Below are positions 1 to 9,224 of a stretch of DNA of 51,806 nucleotides, in pieces (positions within the stretch are counted from its first letter, which is position 1; each line of letters starts with the position of its first letter). The notes below the pieces were generated by a model, which saw only the letters and a list, made by a program, of their open reading frames with translations, did not search any database and was not told the origin of the DNA. The DNA is taken from the NCBI GenBank assembly GCA_010906965.1, contig JAAFHB010000008.1, positions 1-51,806 on the forward strand. Reading direction: 5' to 3'. Position numbers and translations under genes: made by a program. Source of the stretch: Mariniphaga sp. (GTDB lineage Bacteria > Bacteroidota > Bacteroidia > Bacteroidales > Prolixibacteraceae).

Positions 1-58
1 ACAGCGCCACAAAGAGCAGCAATAACGCTGATCGTATTTTTATTAGATTGTATCTCAT
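1..58 (-). CDS. N-terminus of an exported protein, cut by the window edge
   Basis: An ATG at 58-56 on the minus strand opens a reading frame that runs off the left edge. The 19 visible residues are a basic start (MRYNLIKIR) followed by a hydrophobic stretch, as in a signal peptide. The ATG shares one base with the stop codon of the upstream TPM gene (TAATG), so translation is probably coupled. In Bacteroidota the order LemA, short TPM protein, membrane TPM protein (YgcG-like) is common, so a second TPM-domain protein is the likely identity. That is inference from context, because no domain is visible. Confidence 0.55.
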   Translation of the reverse strand, partial: MRYNLIKIRSALLLLFVAL

Positions 59-495
59 TATTCTCCGTATGAAATTTCGTCCGAAAGCTCATTGACATCA
101 TTTCCCTTGTAAGGAAAAAATTGCTTCAGTTGCTCACCTGCTTTTTCAATTCCGTTAATCAAACCAATTGCAAATTCGCCTTTTTTAAAATGACTGATCA
201 TCATCTCTTTGTTTTCGTTCCAAAATCCTTCAGGAACAACCTTGTTGATGCCTGCATCGCCAATGATCGCGAACTTTCGGTCGTTGACCGAGAGGTAAAT
301 AAGCACGCCATTGTGGTCCTTCGTTTCGTGCATCTTTAGCTTTTTAAAAAGCCAGGCAGCCCGGTCGAGTACCTCTTCCCCACATTTACTTTCGAGATGT
401 ACACGGATTTCGCCACTGGTCTGGTGTTCTGCTTTTTCAATGGCCTTGGTGATTAATACTTCATTGTCTTTTCCAAGAAAATCTTTTGGGCTCAT
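58..495 (-). CDS. TPM domain protein (short, soluble)
   Basis: A 145-residue protein with the TPM (TLP18.3/Psb32/MOLO-1) fold. The visible motifs are GEIRVHLE near residues 28-35 and NGVLIYLS...AIIGDAGIN near 62-84, which form the conserved strands of the family. There is no signal peptide or membrane segment, so this copy should be cytoplasmic or associated with membrane partners. It lies 9 bases after the LemA gene and overlaps the next gene by one base, so the three form an operon. TPM and LemA proteins occur together widely in bacteria. Their biochemical role is not settled, although a membrane-stress or protein-quality role has been suggested for relatives. Confidence 0.85.
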   Translation of the reverse strand: MSPKDFLGKDNEVLITKAIEKAEHQTSGEIRVHLESKCGEEVLDRAAWLFKKLKMHETKDHNGVLIYLSVNDRKFAIIGDAGINKVVPEGFWNENKEMMISHFKKGEFAIGLINGIEKAGEQLKQFFPYKGNDVNELSDEISYGE

Positions 496-504
496 AGAAA
501 TAGT

Positions 505-1098
505 TTAAAATTGAACTGTAGGAGCTTTATCTGCACCTTTTTCGGCTTCGAAATAGGCCTTCTTCTCGAAATTGCGCATCGAAGCGATGATACTTTGCGG
601 GAATTGACGAATATAAGTATTGTAACCTCTTGCTACTTCGTTGAATTTCTGACGCTCAACAGTAATTCTGTTTTCGGTTCCTTCCAACTGTGCCTGAAGA
701 TTTAAAAACCCTTCGTTTGCTTTCAATTCCGGGTACTTTTCAACTACCACCATTAAACGTCCTAATGCTGAAGACAATCCGCCTTGCGCCTGCTGGAACT
801 GCTGCATCGATTCAGGTGTGAGTTTTGTGGGATCAACCGTTACCTGGGTTGCTTTGGCACGGGCCTCAATCACTGCAGTTAATGTTTCTTTTTCGAAGTC
901 GGCATATCCCTTAACGGTGCTTACAAGGTTTGGAATCAGGTCGGAGCGGCGCTGATAGACATTCTCCACCTGCGACCATGCTGCGGCTACACCTTCATCC
1001 ATTGTAACCATCTTGTTTCCGGTTGAGATTCCCCATTGGAAACCGAAAAACAGCACCAAAGCAATGACAACTACAACAATTATTCCTGTTCTTTTCAT
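505..1098 (-). CDS. lemA: LemA family protein
   Basis: A 197-residue protein with one N-terminal membrane helix (about residues 5-25) followed by a long helical domain. The family signature is clear: an N-out topology, WSQVENVYQRRSDLIPNLV near 41-60 and the ARA/ALGRLM region further on. LemA proteins are membrane-anchored helical bundles of unknown biochemical function that are usually encoded beside TPM-domain proteins, as here. It is the first gene of the operon with the two TPM genes downstream. No strong promoter is visible in the 127 bases between it and the sensor kinase gene. Confidence 0.93.
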   Translation of the reverse strand: MKRTGIIVVVVIALVLFFGFQWGISTGNKMVTMDEGVAAAWSQVENVYQRRSDLIPNLVSTVKGYADFEKETLTAVIEARAKATQVTVDPTKLTPESMQQFQQAQGGLSSALGRLMVVVEKYPELKANEGFLNLQAQLEGTENRITVERQKFNEVARGYNTYIRQFPQSIIASMRNFEKKAYFEAEKGADKAPTVQF

Positions 1099-1225
1099 CT
1101 TAATTTTCTATTTTAATTTATAATACAACAATTAGTCGCACAATTGGGTGTGAAATTACGCAACTAAATCAGATTGGGAAAAGTTTATTAAAAATATTAA
1201 TGAAAGAATGACAATCGTATGGTTA

Positions 1226-2665
1226 TTAACGCACTGAGGGAATATCAAATGAAATTTGTGTTCCTTCTCCTATTGTGCTGTAAATATGAATATTGCCACC
1301 ATGCTTTTCGATAAATTCTTTGCAGATCAGTAACCCGAGACCGGTACCACTTTCCTGCATTGTTCCTTTTGTCGACTGATGTGTTTTAATATCAAACAAG
1401 TTCGCGAGGTTTTCTTCAGGGATTCCTACGCCATGATCGGTTATTGTAATCACCGTTTTATTATTTATTTGATCAAAAAAAGCTTCCAATATTACTTCGT
1501 CACCCGGTTTTGAAAATTTAATCGCATTTGAAATCAGGTTTCTGAAGATGGTTTGAATCATATTCCGGTCGGCAGTAATTACATTGGAATCTGAGATGTT
1601 GTTTCTGATAAGAATCTGTTTTCTTTCGGACAGTGACTCAATTTGAACAAGCACTTCTCCGACAGACTCGTTTAACTTAAAGGGTAAGGGGGTAAATATA
1701 ATTTCTCCGGTTTTAGTTCTTGCCCATTCAAGCAGGTTATCGAGCAATGCAAACCCTTGGTTTGATGCGTTGTTTATCGCGTTTAACGCCTTTTTAAGAT
1801 CTTCAGTTTCCAGGTTTTCAAGTTCGTCTTTGATCATTTGCGAAAGCGAAATCAGTATAGTAAATGGGTTCTTTAGATCGTGGCCTATGATGGAAAAGAG
1901 ACGATCCTTGGTGGCATTCATCTCTTTGAGCTTCTCATTTTGGGATGCAATCTGTTCATTCTTCTCATTTAGCTGTTCATTGATTTGGCTGGCATATTGC
2001 AGTTTCTCTTCAATGTATTCATTCTCTTTCATTTCGAGGGCAAGTCGCAATTCACTCTGATTTTTTTCTTCAGCGATTTCTGCCTGACGTGTTACCATCC
2101 TGTTGACAAGATCAGGAATATGCAGCAGCAACAAACCAAAGAAGAGGAGATAAATCGATTTATAGATCTGTCCACTTGGGTCGGTAGAGATGATCTGGTC
2201 TAATAATGCGTGATCAAGTCTGGGGTACTGTAGGAAATAGGTCAGGTTGAATGAGAAGAGGGTGAATGCGATTGTATAGATAATCAGCTTCTTGTCGTAG
2301 CGTAACACCGATAAAAACATCATAATGGGATACAGGAGAATTGTGGCGGTAGTTGCGACGGCAAATGGCGAGATAAAGACTGATAATGAATAGATGTGTA
2401 CTGAAAGCAGTCCAACATCAAGTGAAACAGACAAATATCTAACCCAGTGAAAAACCTTTCCCTTCCGGAAAAGATAGATCAGGAATAGGTTGTATATTCC
2501 AAATATCAAGGCAATGATCGCACTAACGATCGCTTCTTTAAAATCTCCTTTTATCGATACAATAATGATCAGCGAAAACACAAGCGCAATCAAAAACCAC
2601 CTGAATTTAATCGCTACTTTCTCGCCACGGTTGGCTTCGTCGTCGTAAAGATTCAATAACGTCAT
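1226..2665 (-). CDS. Membrane-bound sensor histidine kinase
   Basis: A 479-residue kinase. About six hydrophobic segments fill residues 20-190, followed by a coiled coil (about 195-250). The HisKA H-box FSIIGHDLKNPF puts the phosphorylated His near residue 262. The HATPase_c domain shows the N-box (NLISNAIKFSKPG, Asn near 380), G1 (DHGVGIP) and G2 (GTGLGLLICKEF). There is no receiver domain and no response regulator gene nearby, so this is an orphan kinase with an unknown partner. The membrane region lacks a recognisable ligand-binding domain, so it may sense a membrane signal. A TAnnTTTG-like element (2694-2701) lies just upstream, without a clear -33 box. Confidence 0.93.
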   Translation of the reverse strand: MTLLNLYDDEANRGEKVAIKFRWFLIALVFSLIIIVSIKGDFKEAIVSAIIALIFGIYNLFLIYLFRKGKVFHWVRYLSVSLDVGLLSVHIYSLSVFISPFAVATTATILLYPIMMFLSVLRYDKKLIIYTIAFTLFSFNLTYFLQYPRLDHALLDQIISTDPSGQIYKSIYLLFFGLLLLHIPDLVNRMVTRQAEIAEEKNQSELRLALEMKENEYIEEKLQYASQINEQLNEKNEQIASQNEKLKEMNATKDRLFSIIGHDLKNPFTILISLSQMIKDELENLETEDLKKALNAINNASNQGFALLDNLLEWARTKTGEIIFTPLPFKLNESVGEVLVQIESLSERKQILIRNNISDSNVITADRNMIQTIFRNLISNAIKFSKPGDEVILEAFFDQINNKTVITITDHGVGIPEENLANLFDIKTHQSTKGTMQESGTGLGLLICKEFIEKHGGNIHIYSTIGEGTQISFDIPSVR

Positions 2666-2701
2666 TAACTGAAAATATTTATAATTGAGTGTTCAAATTT
2701 A

Positions 2702-4669
2702 CTAAAAGAGATTGGTCGCATTTGCGATTTGCTCTGGTTTACCAAGAACATAGGCAATGTCGCCGGTTATCAGTCGGGTGCTTGAGGACGGGTGATCAAT
2801 CAAGTGATCATTGCGTTTTAATGCAACAAGGGTAATGCCATACCTGTTTCGTAATTGCGATTCCGCAAGCGTTTTTCCTGTCAGTATAGATTGCTCATTG
2901 ATCCTCAACGCCACAATTTCGATATTGGGAATTTCTTTCAGGATACTTGTTCTTTCGTCCCCTTTCTTTTCGTAGAAAATGCCATAATGGTCGTCACGAA
3001 TCCGTGCGATCGTAGTGTCAATTTCATTTTCAGGCAGTAAAAAATTGGTAAGGACTCTTTCAAACAGATCAATTGCCGTCTCAAACTCTTCGGGAATCAC
3101 CTGGTTTGCCCCCAATCTGTAGAGTTCTTCAATATCTTCAACATGTTTAGTCCTTACCAGGATTGTAGCATGTTTGTTCAGATTTCGGACTTTTTCGGTG
3201 ATTGCCATTGAGGTGATCAGATCGCCGACCGAGATCACGACAATTTTTGCTGAACCTACGTATGCCTTCTGCAGAATAGGTTCATTTACTGAATCTCCGT
3301 AAATGATTGATTCCCCTTTCTCCTGCCGCTTCCGAACAATAGCGGGGTCAAAAACGATGGAGATATAGGGAATGTTGTTGTATTTTGCCATTACCGACAG
3401 GTTGATCGCGCGCGAATCCTTTCCAATCAAAACGAGGTGGTTGTTTAGTACCGGGATTTCGATCTGATGCAACGGGAAGAGGCCATTGACCAGGAAACCG
3501 GGAAGCGGTAATTTTAAAAGCAAACTGGCAAGCGGATTTCCTATCTGAATCAGCAAAGGTGAAAAAGACATCGTGATGATGGCGACTGCAAGAAATAGCT
3601 GGTAGTAATAGTTGGTGAGAATCTGGTAGCTGACCCCCAGTTTGGCAAGAATAAAGGAGAACTCACCTACCTGACTTAATGCAATACCCACGAGAATTGT
3701 TCCGCGAAAAGTATGCCCCATCAGAAAAGCGGTAAACCCTGCAACGATTAGCTTAATTCCGATTACCAGAAGAACGGTCAAAATAACAAGTCCGATATTG
3801 TGGTATACAAAGCCAACATCGAGTAACATCCCGATCGAAACAAAGAAAAAACTGGTAAAAGTGTCACGAAAGGGAATCAGGTTACCAAATGCATTATCGC
3901 TGTAGGGTGATTCAGAGATCATTAATCCCGCCAGGAAAGCGCCAAGTGCAAGGGTGATACCAAGTTCTGAGGTGAGCAGTGCTACCGACAGACAAATCAG
4001 CAATATACTCATCAGGAATAATTCCTGATTTTTTGTCATCGCGATCCAATGTAATACTTTGGGCATAAACCATTTATTCCCGGCATAAACGAAGCCAACG
4101 ATAAATACTGTCTTAATTGCCAGTGCGAAAAGATCGGTTCCAATATTGGCTGTGTCACCTTTTAAAAACGGCGTAAACAAAAGTAGCGGGACTAATACAA
4201 TATCCTGAAAGATAAGGATTCCAACCACGGTTCGTCCATAGTTGGATGTTACTTCCGAGCGATCCTGTAAAATCTTCAAAACGACGGCGGTGCTGCTCAG
4301 TGCAGTAAGGAAACCGATAAATAGGGCCCCTTTCCATTCCATATTGTAAGACCTTGCAAGAACCATTGTCACGAGGGCCGTCAACGTAAGCTGAATAAAA
4401 CCGCCCAGAAATACGATTCTCCTGATTTTTAAAAGATGTTTGAGGCTGAATTCCATTCCGATTGTGAACATCAGGATCACCACCCCCAGTTCTGCCATCA
4501 ATTCAATTTCGTGCGGGGAATGAATAATGCCAAGCAGAAAAGGTCCTGCCACAATACCTGTCAGCAGATATCCCACAAGCGTAGGAATCCTGATCTTTGT
4601 AAAGATGAAATTTACGAAGGTCGACAGAGCAAAAATAATCACTACATCTTTTAAAATTTCGGATGTCAT
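2702..4669 (-). CDS. Cation:proton antiporter (CPA2, KefB-like) with TrkA-N and TrkA-C domains
   Basis: A 655-residue protein. Residues 1-380 hold about twelve membrane helices of the Na/H exchanger fold, including the typical LSSTAVVLKIL segment and a GxFLAGLM-type helix. A TrkA-N Rossmann domain begins near 410 (HLVLIGKDSRAINLS) and a TrkA-C domain ends the protein. This layout is that of potassium- or sodium-coupled CPA2 antiporters under nucleotide control. In KefB/C the TrkA-N domain binds NAD(H) or glutathione adducts, but specificity cannot be read here. It stands alone, 36 bases upstream of the kinase gene, so co-transcription is possible. Confidence 0.92.
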   Translation of the reverse strand: MTSEILKDVVIIFALSTFVNFIFTKIRIPTLVGYLLTGIVAGPFLLGIIHSPHEIELMAELGVVILMFTIGMEFSLKHLLKIRRIVFLGGFIQLTLTALVTMVLARSYNMEWKGALFIGFLTALSSTAVVLKILQDRSEVTSNYGRTVVGILIFQDIVLVPLLLFTPFLKGDTANIGTDLFALAIKTVFIVGFVYAGNKWFMPKVLHWIAMTKNQELFLMSILLICLSVALLTSELGITLALGAFLAGLMISESPYSDNAFGNLIPFRDTFTSFFFVSIGMLLDVGFVYHNIGLVILTVLLVIGIKLIVAGFTAFLMGHTFRGTILVGIALSQVGEFSFILAKLGVSYQILTNYYYQLFLAVAIITMSFSPLLIQIGNPLASLLLKLPLPGFLVNGLFPLHQIEIPVLNNHLVLIGKDSRAINLSVMAKYNNIPYISIVFDPAIVRKRQEKGESIIYGDSVNEPILQKAYVGSAKIVVISVGDLITSMAITEKVRNLNKHATILVRTKHVEDIEELYRLGANQVIPEEFETAIDLFERVLTNFLLPENEIDTTIARIRDDHYGIFYEKKGDERTSILKEIPNIEIVALRINEQSILTGKTLAESQLRNRYGITLVALKRNDHLIDHPSSSTRLITGDIAYVLGKPEQIANATNLF

Positions 4670-4728
4670 AAATGGATTAAGAGATTAAGAATATGATATT
4701 TGCAGAAGTTTGTTCAAAGAAATAAAAT

Positions 4729-5259
4729 TTACGGTTTCGTTGTTCTTTTGATCACCTCCCCTTTAGCAGTAAAGGAAATGCCCTGCTGTCCGGTAGTGCC
4801 GATCATGACCGATTGAATCAGCAGCTGATTGGAATACCTGCTTCCACCCCACTCAAGAATGAAACTGGCCCCGGCACCTCCCTTGTCTTCTGCATCTTCG
4901 ATCACATATTCGATTGATTCGAGCGGCTTTAACAGGATGGATTTGGTGACAAAACTACGCAATTGCTTTCCGTACGAGTCGTTATAAACGGCTTTTAAAA
5001 CGTAGGCGCTGTCCTTCAGCGAAATATTCCTGACACTAACGGTCGTCGTCAATAAGAATCGTTTTGTACCATCGAGGTGATAAATATCGGAGTAAACGGG
5101 TACATAAACGGTTTCCTTGTATTTCAGAGAGGTGGTGTCCAAATTCACGTAAGTGTAATTATGACTTGGAAAATTGATTTTTTTATTTGTATCAGGCTCT
5201 TTGTTTTGGCACGACACAAAGAGTAGGAGGAACAAAACGGGTAAGATGAGGTTTTTCAT
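4729..5259 (-). CDS. DUF3124 family lipoprotein
   Basis: A 176-residue protein with a lipoprotein signal (hydrophobic stretch, lipobox LFVSC with Cys near 17), so it should be lipid-anchored in the cell envelope. The body matches what I know of DUF3124: ETVYVPVYSDIYHLDG near 49-64, a central VSVRNIS strand and a GGAGASFILEWGG block near 128-140. The function of the family is unknown. The fold is probably all beta. It lies between pfkA, from which a terminator separates it, and the antiporter gene. Confidence 0.8.
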   Translation of the reverse strand: MKNLILPVLFLLLFVSCQNKEPDTNKKINFPSHNYTYVNLDTTSLKYKETVYVPVYSDIYHLDGTKRFLLTTTVSVRNISLKDSAYVLKAVYNDSYGKQLRSFVTKSILLKPLESIEYVIEDAEDKGGAGASFILEWGGSRYSNQLLIQSVMIGTTGQQGISFTAKGEVIKRTTKP

Positions 5260-5395
5260 AACTGTTGTTTGATATTGATCTGCAATTTATAAAAAACATT
5301 TATAAATATTTCTGTTTGAGCCCAAAAAACATCGCGTGAAGATAGTGAGAGCCTGACTTGTTAGGACATGAAGAAGCCAGTCCCTAAATGTCAAA

Positions 5396-5435
5396 ATAAA
5401 AAAATCCCGGAGATCGTCATGCAGATCTTCGGGAT
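5396..5435 (-). terminator. Intrinsic terminator of pfkA
   Basis: ATCCCGGAGATC (5404-5415) pairs with GATCTTCGGGAT (5424-5435) around an 8-base loop, with one mismatch. On the minus strand the stem is followed by a run of seven T. It lies 24 bases past the pfkA stop. Confidence 0.85.
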
Positions 5436-5458
5436 ATATCTTAATTCCAATCAGATAA

Positions 5459-6481
5459 CTAGGAAGATAAAATCCGGATTGAATCAAGTAGTTTAGGATT
5501 CAATACTTTATCGTATTTAATTGCTTTATTGAAGGGTACCAGCGCGATTTCGTCGTTTTCGATCCCAACCATTACGCTTTGCTGATCGTCGAGCAATGTC
5601 TCGACTGCAGCAACTCCCAGGCGACTCGCAAGAATCCGATCGGAGGCTGTGGGTGATCCGCCACGCTGAATATGGCCAAGTACAGTAACCCTGACGTCGT
5701 ATTGCGGATAGTCTTTCTCAACTTGTTTCGCGATCGCAAATGCGCCTCCTGCCTTTTCACCTTCAGCAACAAGGACAATTGAAGAGTTTTTGCTTTTCCG
5801 ATAGCCCGATTTGATGAAATTTTCAAGTGTCATCAGATCAGTGTCGGTTTCGGGAATTAGCACAGCTTCTGCACCCGAGGCGATCCCACCGTTCAGCGCA
5901 AGGAAACCGGCATCGCGCCCCATCACTTCGATAAAGAAAAGACGTTCGTGTGCTGTTGCCGTATCACGGATTTTATCTACCGCTTCAATAATGGTATTCA
6001 GCGCAGTATCGTAACCAATAGTAAAATCGGTTCCAAATAAATCGTTGTCGATTGTTCCGGGAATACCAACTATTGGGATCCCAAATTCGTGGGCAAAGAT
6101 TCTTGCACCTGTAAAAGTTCCATCACCGCCTATAACAACCAATGCATCAATTCCAGCTTCCATTAGGTTTTGGAAAGCTTTTTCACGACCCTCTCTTGTG
6201 TGAAATTCCAGGCTACGGGCTGTTTTAAGAATAGTTCCGCCAAGTTGGATAATGTTGCTGACATCACCCGAGGCGAGTGGTTTAAAATTTTTATCGATTA
6301 ACCCTTTGTAACCATGAAAGATACCTATGACCTCACGTCCGTAAAAAATGGCAGTGCGGGTTACGGCACGGACTGCAGCATTCATTCCAGGTGCATCGCC
6401 TCCCGAAGTTAATACGCCAATCCTTCTGATTGGATTGTCGATATAATCTTCCGGCATTGAAATCCTAATTTCCTTAGCCAT
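5459..6481 (-). CDS. pfkA: ATP-dependent 6-phosphofructokinase
   Basis: A 340-residue enzyme that phosphorylates fructose 6-phosphate, the committed step of glycolysis. The visible motifs are [14 protein letters not shown] (22-35), the phosphate-donor site GGDGTFTGA (118-126), the catalytic loop TIDND (143-147) and [11 protein letters not shown]. The Gly after GGD (position 121) is the ATP-type residue; pyrophosphate-dependent enzymes usually have Asp there. The first about 18 residues extend beyond the E. coli start, which is common in this phylum. It has its own promoter (6503-6534) and terminator, so it is probably monocistronic. Confidence 0.97.
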   Translation of the reverse strand: MAKEIRISMPEDYIDNPIRRIGVLTSGGDAPGMNAAVRAVTRTAIFYGREVIGIFHGYKGLIDKNFKPLASGDVSNIIQLGGTILKTARSLEFHTREGREKAFQNLMEAGIDALVVIGGDGTFTGARIFAHEFGIPIVGIPGTIDNDLFGTDFTIGYDTALNTIIEAVDKIRDTATAHERLFFIEVMGRDAGFLALNGGIASGAEAVLIPETDTDLMTLENFIKSGYRKSKNSSIVLVAEGEKAGGAFAIAKQVEKDYPQYDVRVTVLGHIQRGGSPTASDRILASRLGVAAVETLLDDQQSVMVGIENDEIALVPFNKAIKYDKVLNPKLLDSIRILSS

Positions 6482-6502
6482 AATATTTTATTTTTATAGT
6501 CG

Positions 6503-6534
6503 CAAAATTAATGCGAAATAGGGACAGAATCAAA
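6503..6534 (-). promoter_or_regulatory. Bacteroidota-type promoter of pfkA
   Basis: On the minus strand TTTG (6534-6531), a 20-base spacer and TAATTTTG (6510-6503) match the -33/-7 consensus TTTG...TAnnTTTG. Transcription would start near 6497, giving a leader of about 16 bases. Confidence 0.7.
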
Positions 6535-6548
6535 ATTCGTCGTTAAAT

Positions 6549-7421
6549 TTACTTCAACAATTTATATGCAAATTGGCGGACTGCTTCAGCCACTTCTTCG
6601 AGCAGGTTTTTTGGGGTGGAGGTTGCACCACAGATACCAACAGAATCGACATCTTTAATCCATTGTTCGTCAATTTCTTCGATAGAAGAGACGAATTTAC
6701 TGTTTGGATTAACCGATTGGCATATGTGAAATAACATTTTTCCGTTTGAGCTTTTCTGTCCGCTCACAAAAAGGATCAGTTCGAACCGTGCTGAAAACTT
6801 TTGGATTGCAGGAATCCGGTTGGCAACCTGCCGACATACCGTGTCGTGGATTTTTACAGGAACATCGATTGCTTTGCGCTTTAACTCATTAGCCAGCAAA
6901 TGAAAACCTTCTAAGTCTTTGGTTGTCTGCGAGTAGAGTTCGATCGGCCGTGTAAAATCAATCTTGTCGATTTCGTCAATATTTTCAATTACAATAGCTT
7001 TACCGTGGGTTTGCCCGACAAGTCCGTTTACTTCGGCATGATTTTTCTTTCCGTAAATTACAACTTGTGTATTCTCAATTTTGTCCGATTCGCGACCATT
7101 ACGAATTCGCTGCTGCAATTTCAGCACTACGGGACAGGTCGCGTCAATCAATTGGATATTATTTTGCCGGGCATATTCGTAGGTGGAAGGCGGTTCACCG
7201 TGAGCGCGTAACAATACTGTCGTATCTTTCATTGTAAAATAGCGCTCATGGTCAATTGTGATGAGCCCTTTTTTCGTAAGACGTTCGACCTCGGCCTCGT
7301 TATGAACAATGTCGCCCAAACAATAAAGCACATCCTGTTGCTGAAGGGTCTCTTCCGCTTTACGGATCGCTTCAACTACACCAAAACAAAATCCCGAATT
7401 CTTATCTATCTCTATAATCAT
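6549..7421 (-). CDS. ispH: 4-hydroxy-3-methylbut-2-enyl diphosphate reductase
   Basis: A 290-residue iron-sulfur enzyme that performs the last step of the MEP isoprenoid pathway, making IPP and DMAPP from HMBPP. The three cluster Cys are visible: Cys12 (SGFCFGV), Cys96 (DATCPVV) and Cys195 (DTVCRQVANR). Substrate-binding residues are seen at His40, His74 (RAHGEPP), the HAEVNGLVGQ block near 127-136, SSN near 224 and the GATSTP loop near 264. The length is standard. It follows cmk by 11 bases and is probably co-transcribed with it. Confidence 0.97.
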   Translation of the reverse strand: MIIEIDKNSGFCFGVVEAIRKAEETLQQQDVLYCLGDIVHNEAEVERLTKKGLITIDHERYFTMKDTTVLLRAHGEPPSTYEYARQNNIQLIDATCPVVLKLQQRIRNGRESDKIENTQVVIYGKKNHAEVNGLVGQTHGKAIVIENIDEIDKIDFTRPIELYSQTTKDLEGFHLLANELKRKAIDVPVKIHDTVCRQVANRIPAIQKFSARFELILFVSGQKSSNGKMLFHICQSVNPNSKFVSSIEEIDEQWIKDVDSVGICGATSTPKNLLEEVAEAVRQFAYKLLK

Positions 7422-7432
7422 TCTTCTTTATT

Positions 7433-8125
7433 TCAGATTCCGACAACCCGATTGAGTATCCATTCGAGTTGTTCTTCACGTGTCATATAGCTGTTATCCA
7501 TAATAATCGCATCGTCGGCTTTGCGCAACGGACTTTCGTCACGGGTTTCGTCATAGCGGTCGCGCCCGATAATATTGGCTTTGATCTCATCGTAACTTAC
7601 CCTTTCTCCTTTAGCTGTGAGCTCATCAAAGCGACGTTTGGCCCTTACATCGGGCTGGGCTGTCATGAATAATTTCAATTCCGCTTCCGGAAATACAACT
7701 GTTCCGATATCACGTCCATCCATCACAATTCCTTTCGATTTTCCCATCTCCTGTTGAAGGGCTACTAAAAGGTGGCGTACCTCTGCAACTGCTGCAACAG
7801 GACTAACATTTTGAGATACAGTCAATAATCGAATCTCCTGTTCTACATTCTCTCCATTTAGCCAGATGTCGTTGTGGTTAGTTTTGTCATTGAAACTGAA
7901 GGAGACTTTGATTTTACCAAGATTCGCTCTAAGTTCAGGAATATTAACTATTCCGTTATTAATCAGGTTGTGACGCAGACAATACAATGTAACTGCCCGG
8001 TACATAGCCCCAGAGTCGATAAAAATGTAGTTCAGTTTTTGAGCGATTGCTTTAGCAACTGTACTCTTCCCGCAAGAGGAGTGGCCATCGATGGCTATGA
8101 TGATTTTATTCGTGTTATCCGGCAT
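7433..8125 (-). CDS. cmk: Cytidylate kinase
   Basis: A 230-residue kinase that phosphorylates CMP and dCMP with ATP. The P-loop is AIDGHSSCGKST (11-22), followed by DSGAMYRAVTL for nucleotide binding and GRDIGTVVFPEA for the CMP site. The lid region AKRRFDEL is present. It lies between porQ and ispH on the same strand. A TATCTTTG element at 8155-8148 on the minus strand, 22 bases ahead of the ATG, suggests its own promoter, although no clear -33 box pairs with it. Confidence 0.96.
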   Translation of the reverse strand: MPDNTNKIIIAIDGHSSCGKSTVAKAIAQKLNYIFIDSGAMYRAVTLYCLRHNLINNGIVNIPELRANLGKIKVSFSFNDKTNHNDIWLNGENVEQEIRLLTVSQNVSPVAAVAEVRHLLVALQQEMGKSKGIVMDGRDIGTVVFPEAELKLFMTAQPDVRAKRRFDELTAKGERVSYDEIKANIIGRDRYDETRDESPLRKADDAIIMDNSYMTREEQLEWILNRVVGI

Positions 8126-8147
8126 TTCCTATTTTTAATTATCGAAA

Positions 8148-8155
8148 CAAAGATA
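8148..8155 (-). promoter_or_regulatory. Possible -7 element for cmk-ispH
   Basis: TATCTTTG on the minus strand matches TAnnTTTG exactly and lies 22 bases before the cmk start. I see no TTG at the right distance upstream, so the call is tentative. Confidence 0.4.
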
Positions 8156-8192
8156 ACGTTTAAGCAGATAAACCAGAGAGGAGAGAAAAGGT

Positions 8193-9215
8193 TTAATGAA
8201 TAAACTGCGAGAGATTAGCAGCAAGGGAGAAGTAATGGGCTGTTGCCGAAAGATGATAACTTGCGATCCCGTAATTAATGCTAAACTTTGCAATTTTGAC
8301 CCCAATACCTGCTGAAAATCCCACGAGTCCGGGGCGATCAGTCACCGATAATTCTTTCTGCCGTTGGTAATTATATCCAAATCGAAGTGTCAAATGCTGT
8401 TTGGATAAAATCTCGGCCCCAAAAATGAAGTGTCGCATCAGCAACGATGCAAACCCTTCGGATGGCTCAATAATCTGAGACGCATCACCTATTCGATTGA
8501 GATATGACAAATTCCATTTATTCAGGTGATTGGAAGTTGCGAAAAATCGTAATGGCGCGTGGGCAAGCTTCCTTGAAAATCCGAGTTGTACATCCCATGG
8601 AAGCTCTTCCCGATCTCCGTTTTTGTAATAGGTAGTGATTTGACTCCCAATATTTTTTAGAACAAGTGCGGTAGCCGAAAGACCATCTTTTGACGAATAC
8701 GTAATTCCAAGATCGGCTGCGATTCCAAAAGAATTGTAACTTTCGAATGAGGAAAAAATAGGTTTTAAGTTTATTCCTGTTTTCAGTTGAGATGTGATTG
8801 TCCTGGAATAGAATAAATTAAGGGCGTATTCTGCCGCTCCGAACGAGCCTGTTAGTTGCCCGTATTCGGAGGCTCCATCAAAAGTACCGTAATTAACGTA
8901 GTGAATTCCAACAGCGAATGCATTCGGCCCACACTTGTTTGGTGCAAAAGCTGCATATCCGACGCCAATTCCTGCAATGTAACTCACATAATTGATTGAT
9001 AACTGATTCCTCATTGAATCGGAGAGAAGCGATGGATTGTAGAAAGTGAGATCAAGGTCATTGCTGGTAAATGCAATTTGCGTTCCACCCAAAGCTGCCA
9101 CTCTTGCTGAATTGGCGAGATCGAGAAACCTGTAAGTCCCATCCCCTCCGATCTGGCTGAAGAGCAGTCCGAACGGATATCCGATCAAAAGGAGCGTGAG
9201 AAACAGCGTTTTCAT
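8193..9215 (-). CDS. porQ: Type IX secretion system protein PorQ
   Basis: A 340-residue outer-membrane beta-barrel protein with a signal peptide (about 1-20, ending at FSQ). The N-terminal block GGDGTYRFLDLANSARVAALGGTQIA, followed by DLDLTFYNPSLLS, is characteristic of PorQ, which belongs with PorV to the FadL-like barrels. In P. gingivalis PorQ works with PorU, PorV and PorZ in the cell-surface attachment complex that processes type IX cargo and anchors it to anionic lipopolysaccharide. Its presence implies a type IX system elsewhere in this genome. No other por gene is in the window. Confidence 0.9.
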   Translation of the reverse strand: MKTLFLTLLLIGYPFGLLFSQIGGDGTYRFLDLANSARVAALGGTQIAFTSNDLDLTFYNPSLLSDSMRNQLSINYVSYIAGIGVGYAAFAPNKCGPNAFAVGIHYVNYGTFDGASEYGQLTGSFGAAEYALNLFYSRTITSQLKTGINLKPIFSSFESYNSFGIAADLGITYSSKDGLSATALVLKNIGSQITTYYKNGDREELPWDVQLGFSRKLAHAPLRFFATSNHLNKWNLSYLNRIGDASQIIEPSEGFASLLMRHFIFGAEILSKQHLTLRFGYNYQRQKELSVTDRPGLVGFSAGIGVKIAKFSINYGIASYHLSATAHYFSLAANLSQFIH

Positions 9216-9224
9216 TCAATTTAA

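Noticed and set aside
5287..5487. 66-residue frame on the minus strand
   Set aside because: It runs through the pfkA terminator and overlaps the pfkA end, and its sequence has no family features.
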